This document shows positions 33,900 to 41,258 of a stretch of DNA of 64,000 nucleotides, piece by piece; within the stretch, counting starts at the first letter, position 1, and every line of letters begins with the position of its first letter. The stretch comes from Falsihalocynthiibacter sp042445055 (GTDB lineage: Bacteria > Pseudomonadota > Alphaproteobacteria > Rhodobacterales > Rhodobacteraceae). The position numbers and the translations under genes are program-made. The notes under the pieces are model-generated. The model had not been told where the DNA came from. It worked only from the letters and a program-made list of their open reading frames with translations, and searched no databases. The DNA is taken from NCBI RefSeq assembly GCF_042445055.1, contig NZ_CP170339.1, positions 2,480,001 through 2,544,000 of the forward strand, in the 5' to 3' direction.

Positions 33900-36349
33900 T
33901 GGCCCAGAAACTCGTCATTATCGGTGCGGGTATGGCATCGGGGCGCGCTCTGGAAGAGCTTATCAAGCTCGATCCGGACGCCTATGAAGTCACCCTTTTT
34001 AACGCAGAGCCACGCGGCAACTATGACCGCATCATGCTCTCTCCTGTTCTATCGGGTGACAAAGCGTTTGAAGACATTATCATTCACACTTCCGAGTGGT
34101 ACGAAGAAAACGGCGTTACCTGCCGCTTTGGTGAAAAGGTCGCCAAGGTAGATCGTGACCGCAAGGTGGTGTTTGCCGAGAACGGCGATGAGGTTCCATA
34201 CGACAAGCTGATGTTCGGCACGGGGTCCAACCCTTTCATCATCCCGCTTCCTGGACATGACCTTGAGGGCGTGATTGCCTATCGCGATCTTGAAGACACA
34301 AACCGCATGATCGCGCTCGGGGAGAAAGAAAACCCCAAAGCCGTCGTGATTGGTGGAGGTCTTCTTGGACTAGAAGCCGCAGCAGGGCTGGCGCTTCGCG
34401 GGGTCGATGTGACGGTCGTGCATATCATGGGTCACCTGATGGAACGCCAGCTTGACGAAGCCGCAGGATACCTCTTGCGCAAGGCGCTCATCGAGAAGGG
34501 CATCACGGTACTTTGCTCCGCGAACTCCAAAGAGATCGTCGGTGAAGATGGCCATGTAAAGGCGCTTATGCTGGATGATGGCACCGAACTCCCTTGTGAC
34601 CTCTTGGTGATGGCGGTGGGCATTCGTCCGAATGTCGCTCTTGCTGCTGACGCGGGCTTGATGGTCGGCAAAGGTATTCATGTCGACGACCAGATGATCA
34701 CATCGGATTCGGATATCTGTGCTGTCGGCGAGTGCGTAGAGCATAAAGGCGCTATCTTTGGCCTTGTGGCGCCACTCTACGACCAAGCGAAGGTTCTTGC
34801 GCGCACGCTTGTGGGCGAGCACGCCGAGTTTGTTCAAAAGGAAATCTCAACCAAGCTCAAAGTGACGGGCTGTGACCTCTTCTCGGCAGGTGATTTTGCC
34901 GAAGGTGAGGATCGCGAGGATATCGTTTTCCGCGATCCATCCCGTGGTGTCTATAAGCGCCTCGTTCTCAAGGATGACGCAATCATCGGCGCTGTGATGT
35001 ATGGCGATACCGCCGATAGCTCTTGGTTCTTTGGCAAGATCAAATCGGGCGAAAACATCAGCGAGATACGCGACACGTTGATCTTTGGGCCTGCCTTTCA
35101 GGGAGGTGCCCCCCTGGACCCTATGGCGGCCGTTGCAGCCTTACCAGATGATGCAGAAATCTGTGGCTGTAACGGCATTTCCAAAGGCGACATTGTTGCC
35201 GCAATAAAAGATGGCGCGAACGACCTCGGGGCCGTTCGTGCAGTAACCAAGGCTTCGGGTTCTTGTGGAACCTGCACGGGTTTGGTGGAACAGGTGCTGG
35301 GCGTGACGCTCGGCGATGATTTCGTCATTCCAGCGGCGCAGGGAATGTGCGGATGCACCGATCTCTCGCATGAAGATGTGCGGCGCATGATTAAATCGCA
35401 AGAGCTGAAGTCCATGGCGGCCGTTATGCAGGAATGCGGATGGAAAACATCCTGTGGCTGCCACTCTTGCCGCCCTGCGCTAAACTTTTACCTGCTGGCC
35501 GATTGGCCACTTGAATATCAGGACGACCCGCAGAGCCGCTTCGTCAACGAACGCAACCACGCCAACATCCAGAAAGACGGCACCTATTCCGTTGTCCCGC
35601 GTATGTGGGGCGGGATCACAACGCCGGACGAGTTGCGCGCGATTGCCGATGCCGCGGACAAATACAACGTTCCGACCGTCAAGGTCACAGGCGGCCAACG
35701 CATTGACCTGCTTGGCGTCAAAAAAGAAGACCTGCCCGCCATGTGGTATGACCTGAACCAAGCGGGGATGGTTTCAGGGCATGCGTATTCCAAAGGGTTG
35801 CGCACAGTAAAAACATGCGTCGGCAAGGATCACTGTCGCTTTGGCACACAGGATTCGACTGGCCTCGGGATCAAGCTGGAAAAACTCCTCTGGGGCTCGT
35901 GGACACCGCATAAAGTCAAACTTGGCGTATCCGGCTGTCCGCGCAATTGCGCCGAAGCGACCTGTAAGGACATCGGCATCGTCTGTGTCGACTCTGGCTA
36001 TGAAGTTTCGGTTGGCGGAGCGGCAGGTATGGACGTTCGGGAAACCGAATTGCTTGCCAAAGTTGCAACCGAAGAAGAGGCCATCGCCCTAACGACCGCG
36101 TTCATGCAGATATACCGTGAGAACGCAAAGTACCTTGATCGCGCCTATAAATGGGTTGCGAAAGTTGGTCTGGACTGGGTCAAGGAACAAGTCGTGGACG
36201 ATCTCGATCAACGCGCCGCGCTGGTTGAACGTTTTGAGCTGTCTCAAACGATCTACCGCAAAGACCCGTGGGCCGAGCAAGCAACCCCAGAGTACCGTCA
36301 GAAAAAATGGCAGCCGTTGGCTGACCTTAGCTTGGAGGCCGCAGAATGA
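33899..36349 (+). CDS. nirB: Assimilatory nitrite reductase [NAD(P)H], large subunit
   Basis: Reduces nitrite to ammonium with NAD(P)H in the cytoplasm. The 816 residues hold an N-terminal pyridine-nucleotide-disulfide FAD/NAD domain (VIIGAGMASGRALEEL, VVIGGGLLGLEAAAGLALRG, SDICAVGECVEHKG), a BFD-like 2Fe-2S region (CGCNGISKGDIVAA, SCGTCTGLV), a second cysteine cluster (WKTSCGCHSCRPALNFY), and the siroheme-4Fe4S half with CVGKDHCRFGTQD and GVSGCPRNCAEATCKD, whose four Cys bind the cluster. It overlaps its neighbours on both sides (TAATG, ATGA). Siroheme should come from the cysG-like gene at 40259. Confidence 0.95.
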   Translation: MAQKLVIIGAGMASGRALEELIKLDPDAYEVTLFNAEPRGNYDRIMLSPVLSGDKAFEDIIIHTSEWYEENGVTCRFGEKVAKVDRDRKVVFAENGDEVPYDKLMFGTGSNPFIIPLPGHDLEGVIAYRDLEDTNRMIALGEKENPKAVVIGGGLLGLEAAAGLALRGVDVTVVHIMGHLMERQLDEAAGYLLRKALIEKGITVLCSANSKEIVGEDGHVKALMLDDGTELPCDLLVMAVGIRPNVALAADAGLMVGKGIHVDDQMITSDSDICAVGECVEHKGAIFGLVAPLYDQAKVLARTLVGEHAEFVQKEISTKLKVTGCDLFSAGDFAEGEDREDIVFRDPSRGVYKRLVLKDDAIIGAVMYGDTADSSWFFGKIKSGENISEIRDTLIFGPAFQGGAPLDPMAAVAALPDDAEICGCNGISKGDIVAAIKDGANDLGAVRAVTKASGSCGTCTGLVEQVLGVTLGDDFVIPAAQGMCGCTDLSHEDVRRMIKSQELKSMAAVMQECGWKTSCGCHSCRPALNFYLLADWPLEYQDDPQSRFVNERNHANIQKDGTYSVVPRMWGGITTPDELRAIADAADKYNVPTVKVTGGQRIDLLGVKKEDLPAMWYDLNQAGMVSGHAYSKGLRTVKTCVGKDHCRFGTQDSTGLGIKLEKLLWGSWTPHKVKLGVSGCPRNCAEATCKDIGIVCVDSGYEVSVGGAAGMDVRETELLAKVATEEEAIALTTAFMQIYRENAKYLDRAYKWVAKVGLDWVKEQVVDDLDQRAALVERFELSQTIYRKDPWAEQATPEYRQKKWQPLADLSLEAAE

Positions 36350-36681
36350 GTGACTGGATCGATATTGGTGCCCTTGATGACATTCCCCAACGCGGCGCGC
36401 GGCTAGTAAAAACGAGCCTTGGGTGCGTCGCCGTTTTCCGCACTGCGGAGGACGAAGTGTTCGCGATGGACGATACTTGCCCCCACAAAAAAGGCCCACT
36501 CAGCGAAGGGATCGTGCATGGGAGCTCCGTGACCTGCCCCCTTCATAACTGGGTGTTTGACATGAATACGGGCGAAGCGCAGGGCGCAGACGAAGGACAG
36601 GTTGCGACCTATAGCGTGCAGGTTCAGGAAGGCCGGATCATGCTGGATGTGGCGCGCCTGACCGCGCAGAGTGCCGCATGA
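36346..36681 (+). CDS. nirD: Nitrite reductase small subunit (Rieske-like)
   Basis: Partner of NirB, 111 residues with a Rieske fold. Unlike E. coli NirD, which lacks cluster ligands, this one keeps the Rieske pattern: DTCPHKKGPLSEG (Cys-x-His) and VTCPLHNWVFD (Cys-x-x-His). It may therefore bind a 2Fe-2S centre, as in plant-type or assimilatory forms. Coupled by ATGA on both sides to nirB and nasA. Confidence 0.92.
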   Translation: MSDWIDIGALDDIPQRGARLVKTSLGCVAVFRTAEDEVFAMDDTCPHKKGPLSEGIVHGSSVTCPLHNWVFDMNTGEAQGADEGQVATYSVQVQEGRIMLDVARLTAQSAA

Positions 36682-39272
36682 CCTGCACGACTTGCCCCTA
36701 CTGCGGCGTGGGATGTGGGATTGTTGTCGGGCCTGATAACAGCATTCAAGGCGACAAGAACCACCCAGCCAACTTTGGCCGTTTGTGCTCCAAAGGCTCG
36801 GCACTCGGCGAGACCCTCGATCTCGAGGGTCGTCTTCTCGCACCGCAGATCGGCAAACGTGAGGCAAGCTGGAACGAAGCTCTCGATCTGGTCGCGGGCA
36901 AGTTTCGCGCTGCAATCGACGAACATGGTCCTGACAGCGTCGCGTTTTATGTTTCAGGTCAATTACTTACTGAGGACTATTACGTCGCCAACAAGCTGAT
37001 GAAAGGATACATCGGCAGCGCCAACATCGACACCAACTCGCGCCTTTGCATGGCGAGTTCCGTAGCGGGGCACAAACGGGCCTTCGGCACCGACACCGTC
37101 CCCGGAAACTACGAGGATATCGAACAAGCAGACTTGGTCGTGCTGGTCGGAAGTAACTTGGCATGGTGCCATCCGATCCTTTACCAGCGCCTCGCTGCAG
37201 CCAAGGCCGAACGTCCGAATATGAATGTGGTCAATATCGACCCTCGCCGCACGGCGACTTCGGATTTGGCAGATATGCATCTGGCGATTGCGCCCGATAT
37301 GGATGCGGCACTGTTCAATAAACTGCTCGTCGCACTTCACGACAAAGGCAAGGTGAACGGCAGCTATGTCGAGCAGCATATCACGGGTTTTGAAGATGCC
37401 CTTAATGCGGCGCGTACTGATATGGATTGCGGGCTAAGCGACAAAGATATCGCTGCTTTCGTCGCGCTTTGGGCCGAGACCGAGAAGGTCGTCACGATCT
37501 ACTCACAAGGTGTGAACCAATCCGCCGTCGGCACGGACAAGGTGAACGCCATCCTGAACTGTCACCTCGCCACGGGCCGCATCGGCCGCGCAGGCATGGG
37601 ACCGTTTAGCGTTACAGGTCAGCCCAACGCCATGGGCGGCAGAGAGGTCGGCGGACTGGCGAATATGCTGGCGAACCACCTAGATCTTGAGAACCCCAAT
37701 CACCGCAATGCAATTCAATCAGCGTGGCAATCACCCGTGATCGCAGACCGCGCGGGCCTCAAGGCCGTTGACTTGTTCAAAGCCTGCGCAGAGGGCAAGA
37801 TCAAGGCACTCTGGGTGATGTCCACCAACCCCGCCGTCTCAATGCCAAACGCTTCTGAGGTTTCGCAAGCGATTGAAAATGTGCCGTTTACCGTCGTTTC
37901 CGATATTATGGCGCGTACCGACACAGGTGATCTAGCGGATGTGTTGCTCCCCGCCACGGGGTGGGGTGAAAAATCCGGCACGGTCACCAATTCCGAGCGC
38001 CGCATAAGTCGCCAACGCGCGTTTCTCCCCGCTGCGGGCATGGCGCGTCCTGATTGGAAAATTATCTGTGATGTGGCAACGCGGATGGGATACGAGGACG
38101 GATTTGCCTTTACCTCTCCAGCTGAGGTTTTCGACGAATACGCGCGACTGTCGCTGCATACGGCACAGTTTGGGCGGGACTTCGATATCTCTGGCCTCGC
38201 GGGGATGAGTGCCGAGCAATACGACGCTTTGGAACCTGTTCAGTGGCCCGTGAAAAAGGACGGAACAACCACCGAGCGCTTCTTTGCAGAGGGGGAGTTC
38301 TATCGCCCCGACGGCAAGGCAAAAATGCTGGCTGTCACACCGCCGCGCAACATCCCGCAGCCGAACTTCCTGCGGCTAAATTCGGGTCGTGTGCGTGATC
38401 AGTGGCACACAATGACACGAACAGGGAAAACCGCGCGGCTGGGCCAACATATCGCCGAACCATTCGCCGAGATTCATCCGATCGACGCCAAAAATATAGG
38501 CGTGAAAGATGCCGAGCTCCTGCGGCTTTCGGGGGAAAACGGGCGGGCGTTGCTTCGGGTTCTCATCTCTGACCGCGCCCAAGTCGGAAGCGTTTTCGCG
38601 CCAATGCACTGGACGGCGCAATTCGCCGCAAACGGGCGCGTGAATTTTGCGGGTAATTCGGTGACAGATCCCGTATCTGGCCAACCCGCTCTAAAGGGCG
38701 CGGTGGTGTCGGCCACACGTTATGATGCGGAATGGTACGCTTTTGCTGCCGCTGATGGAGACATCACAAGCGGTCGCCCCTATGTCGCAAAAATGCGCAG
38801 CGACACTGGCTGGCGCGCCGAAATCGCGGGCGTCAAATCCCCCGATTGTTGGGAGCAAGAAGCCCGCGCAACGCTTGGGCTAACAAGCGGTGATGCGCTG
38901 ATATTCGAAGACAAAAGACGCGGCACAATCCGTATCGCCATTATCGAGAACGGTGTACTGCGTGGTGCGTTCTTTGCGGCAAAATCTCCGGTTTCGGTTG
39001 CACGCGGGTTTGTCACATCGCTCATCGGGACACAGGACGCACAGCACGTGCTTGCGGGGGTTCCCGGCGCCGATCAACCTGATCCGGGCGCAACTGTCTG
39101 TGCCTGTATGAGTGTAGGAAAAAACACCCTGCGCGCTGCAATTGCCGAAGGCGCCCTAACCGTTGAGGCACTTGGCGAATGCACGGGAGCGGGCACAAGC
39201 TGTGGGTCTTGCAAGCCCGAACTTCAGGCATTACTGAGGGATATACCCTCATTGAAAGTGGCCGCCGAATGA
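36678..39272 (+). CDS. nasA: Assimilatory nitrate reductase, catalytic subunit
   Basis: Mo-bis-MGD enzyme reducing nitrate to nitrite in the cytoplasm, 864 residues. The N-terminal 4Fe-4S cluster is CTTCPYCGVGCG plus GRLCSKGSALG. MGD-binding regions include NIDTNSRLCMASSVAGHKRAFG, QGVNQSAVGTDKVNAI and WVMSTNPAVSMPNA. The C-terminal end carries a BFD-like 2Fe-2S domain (CACMSVGKNTLRAAIAEG and GTSCGSCKPELQALL), typical of NasA types that receive electrons from NAD(P)H components or ferredoxin. No twin-arginine signal, which fits the assimilatory form. Overlaps nirD (ATGA) and the next gene (ATGA). Confidence 0.95.
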   Translation: MTCTTCPYCGVGCGIVVGPDNSIQGDKNHPANFGRLCSKGSALGETLDLEGRLLAPQIGKREASWNEALDLVAGKFRAAIDEHGPDSVAFYVSGQLLTEDYYVANKLMKGYIGSANIDTNSRLCMASSVAGHKRAFGTDTVPGNYEDIEQADLVVLVGSNLAWCHPILYQRLAAAKAERPNMNVVNIDPRRTATSDLADMHLAIAPDMDAALFNKLLVALHDKGKVNGSYVEQHITGFEDALNAARTDMDCGLSDKDIAAFVALWAETEKVVTIYSQGVNQSAVGTDKVNAILNCHLATGRIGRAGMGPFSVTGQPNAMGGREVGGLANMLANHLDLENPNHRNAIQSAWQSPVIADRAGLKAVDLFKACAEGKIKALWVMSTNPAVSMPNASEVSQAIENVPFTVVSDIMARTDTGDLADVLLPATGWGEKSGTVTNSERRISRQRAFLPAAGMARPDWKIICDVATRMGYEDGFAFTSPAEVFDEYARLSLHTAQFGRDFDISGLAGMSAEQYDALEPVQWPVKKDGTTTERFFAEGEFYRPDGKAKMLAVTPPRNIPQPNFLRLNSGRVRDQWHTMTRTGKTARLGQHIAEPFAEIHPIDAKNIGVKDAELLRLSGENGRALLRVLISDRAQVGSVFAPMHWTAQFAANGRVNFAGNSVTDPVSGQPALKGAVVSATRYDAEWYAFAAADGDITSGRPYVAKMRSDTGWRAEIAGVKSPDCWEQEARATLGLTSGDALIFEDKRRGTIRIAIIENGVLRGAFFAAKSPVSVARGFVTSLIGTQDAQHVLAGVPGADQPDPGATVCACMSVGKNTLRAAIAEGALTVEALGECTGAGTSCGSCKPELQALLRDIPSLKVAAE

Positions 39273-40249
39273 CAAAACTTGCCCCCTATGTCCGAATACT
39301 TGGGCGGGGGCCTGGTCGGTCTCGATCGCTCACGCAGGAAGAAGCATTCGAGGCGTTTACACTTATCCTAAGCCAAGATTGCGCCCCTGAGGCCGTCGGC
39401 GCGCTTCTTATGTTGATGCGTTTTCGCGGTGAAAATGCCGATGAGATTGCGGGCTTTGTTAAGGCCTTGCGCGCACGCGTTTCGGGCTGGGATACTGTTT
39501 CGGCATCGCTTGATTGGCCGACCTATGCGGCGGGGCGAACACGTGGGCTGCCCTATTTTCTCTTGTCTGCAAAATTGGTCTCGCAAACGGGCGCATCTGT
39601 GTTGCTGCATGGCTGGAACTCGCACCAAAATCCGCTGGCATCTGTGCGCACTCAACTTGATCCGCTCCAAATCGAAACGGTGACAACGGCAAGCGCGGCA
39701 AAGGCTGCGATTGAACAGGGGCGAGTAGCCTATGCGCCACTCGAAGATTTGGCGCCAGAGGCATTCAGGGTTCTAAAATTGCGCGATGTTTTGGGGCTTC
39801 GCTCGGCGGTAAACACAACTCTGCGGGTTTTTAACCCAACGGGTGCGACGGCCTCTGTTCAGGGAGTATTCCACCCGACCTACCGAGAGTTGCAGGCGGA
39901 TGCCGGAAAAATTCTCGGCCTAACCTCTCTCTCGGTGATCAAAGGCGGCGGCGGCGAATTTGAGCGACATCCGTCCAAGGTGGTCCAAGCATTTGGTCTG
40001 CGGGAAAATTCGGCATGGGAAGGGAGCGCCCCTGCCCTTATGAACGAAACACGCCGCCTCGCAGCAGAGGAACCCCGCCCCGAAGACCTCGCCGCACTCT
40101 GGAAGGGCGAAATATCTGACCCATTCGCGGAAGCCATCGTAACGGGCACCGCGGCGCTGGCATTGTTGACCTTGGGCAAAGCACCTACTATCGAGGCTGC
40201 CGATACTCTTGCGCAGGAGCTTTGGCACTCTCGTGTGGTCTCGGAATAG
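39269..40249 (+). CDS. TrpD2/YbiB-like protein of the phosphoribosyltransferase fold
   Basis: 326 residues, start ATG 39269 overlapping the nasA stop as ATGA. The fold follows anthranilate phosphoribosyltransferase: helical N-domain (LTQEEAFEAFTLILSQDCAPEAVGALLMLMRFRGENADEIAGF), then VFHPTYRELQADAGKILGLTSLSVIKGGGGEFERHPSK. It lacks the GTGGD PRPP-binding signature of true TrpD. That combination is the YbiB/TrpD2 family, whose E. coli member binds DNA or RNA and is not a Trp enzyme. The same gene often sits in nas operons of relatives, but its role there is unknown. It may link nucleic acid binding to nitrogen control; that is speculation. Confidence 0.8.
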   Translation: MTKLAPYVRILGRGPGRSRSLTQEEAFEAFTLILSQDCAPEAVGALLMLMRFRGENADEIAGFVKALRARVSGWDTVSASLDWPTYAAGRTRGLPYFLLSAKLVSQTGASVLLHGWNSHQNPLASVRTQLDPLQIETVTTASAAKAAIEQGRVAYAPLEDLAPEAFRVLKLRDVLGLRSAVNTTLRVFNPTGATASVQGVFHPTYRELQADAGKILGLTSLSVIKGGGGEFERHPSKVVQAFGLRENSAWEGSAPALMNETRRLAAEEPRPEDLAALWKGEISDPFAEAIVTGTAALALLTLGKAPTIEAADTLAQELWHSRVVSE

Positions 40250-40258
40250 GAGATAGCG

Positions 40259-41257
40259 GTGAAGACCTTCCCAATGTTCCTAACGGTTGCTAACCGCCGT
40301 ATCATCATCTGTGGCGGTGGCGAACAAGCCGCACAGAAATGCCGCTTGGCCCTCAAAACCGAAGCAAAAATCATGATTGCAGCGGCAGGTGAAATTGACG
40401 ACGAACTGGCGGATATCATCGCAGAAGGCCGCGCAGAGCGACACGCAACCGACGTTACTCCTGATCTATTCGTCGATAGCGCGCTTGTTTTCATTGCTAC
40501 TGGATGCAAAGGCGCCGATGCCGCGCTTCAAACCCTCGCCAAGGCCGCGGGCGCAGTTGTGAACGTGGTGGACCAGCCGAGCCTTTGCGACGCGTTGACG
40601 CCTTCCATTGTCGATCGTGACCCCGTTGTTGTGGCCATCGGCACCGAGGGGACCGCGCCTGTACTGGCGCGCCAAATCAAAACCCGAATGGAAGAACTCC
40701 TTGAACCCAACCTCGGAGGGTTGGCGGCATTGGTGGGACGGCTGCGTGACAGCGCGGCGCATCATTTGGGCCCAATTCAACGGCGCGATCTCTGGCGCTG
40801 GGTATTTTCTTCGAGCCCACGCGCGGACTTTACCGCAGGGCGCGAACGGCCCGCCGCGAAAGCGATCAAGGATGCAATCGCCAATGGTGGCGCTCCGGCA
40901 CAGGACCTTCCGGGGCTTTGTTTGGTGGCAACGGGTGCACGTGGACGCGACATGATGACGTTGCGCGCAGTGAAGCGCCTACAGGAAGCGGACGTGATTT
41001 TCTATGCGTCGGAGTTCGATCGAAGCTATCTCGAATTTGCACGGCGCGATGCAGAACGCGTTGAAATCCCACAAGACCAACGAATAGAGCGCGCGGCCAA
41101 TCAGATGATCGCAGAGGCTCAAGCGGATAGACGCGTTGTGTGGCTGACTCACGAAAATCCGGCGACCTGCGAAGTCTGCTCCACACTAGAAACAGCTTTT
41201 GCCGCCGCAGACCTGAAATGCGAAACGGTGGCTGGAGTTTATCCAGCCACCGCTTAA
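40259..41257 (+). CDS. cysG: Siroheme synthase-like protein with intact dehydrogenase/ferrochelatase half and degenerate methyltransferase half
   Basis: Supplies siroheme for NirB. The N-terminal half is a normal precorrin-2 dehydrogenase/ferrochelatase: MFLTVANRRIIICGGGEQAAQKCRLAL, GAVVNVVDQPSLCDALTPSIVDRDPVVVAIGTEGTAPVLARQIK. The C-terminal half starts like a uroporphyrinogen III methyltransferase (LRAVKRLQEADVIFYASEF, LEFARRDAERV), but the SAM motif expected as GAGPGDPDLLT reads GARGRDMMT, and the domain stops after about 115 residues where about 240 are usual. It is thus likely unable to methylate, and a separate SUMT must exist elsewhere. The GTG start at 40259 has ATAGGAGATA seven bases upstream. 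Confidence 0.88.
   Translation: MKTFPMFLTVANRRIIICGGGEQAAQKCRLALKTEAKIMIAAAGEIDDELADIIAEGRAERHATDVTPDLFVDSALVFIATGCKGADAALQTLAKAAGAVVNVVDQPSLCDALTPSIVDRDPVVVAIGTEGTAPVLARQIKTRMEELLEPNLGGLAALVGRLRDSAAHHLGPIQRRDLWRWVFSSSPRADFTAGRERPAAKAIKDAIANGGAPAQDLPGLCLVATGARGRDMMTLRAVKRLQEADVIFYASEFDRSYLEFARRDAERVEIPQDQRIERAANQMIAEAQADRRVVWLTHENPATCEVCSTLETAFAAADLKCETVAGVYPATA
41227..41251. terminator. Hairpin at the end of cysG, between the convergent nas and gcv operons
   Basis: Perfect arms GGTGGCTGGA / TCCAGCCACC with loop GTTTA. It is inside the last codons of cysG, where it encodes VAGVYPATA. The two stop codons are only 1 bp apart, so this stem is the only candidate to end transcription from both sides. 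T runs are weak on either strand. Confidence 0.65.
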
Positions 41258-41258
41258 G

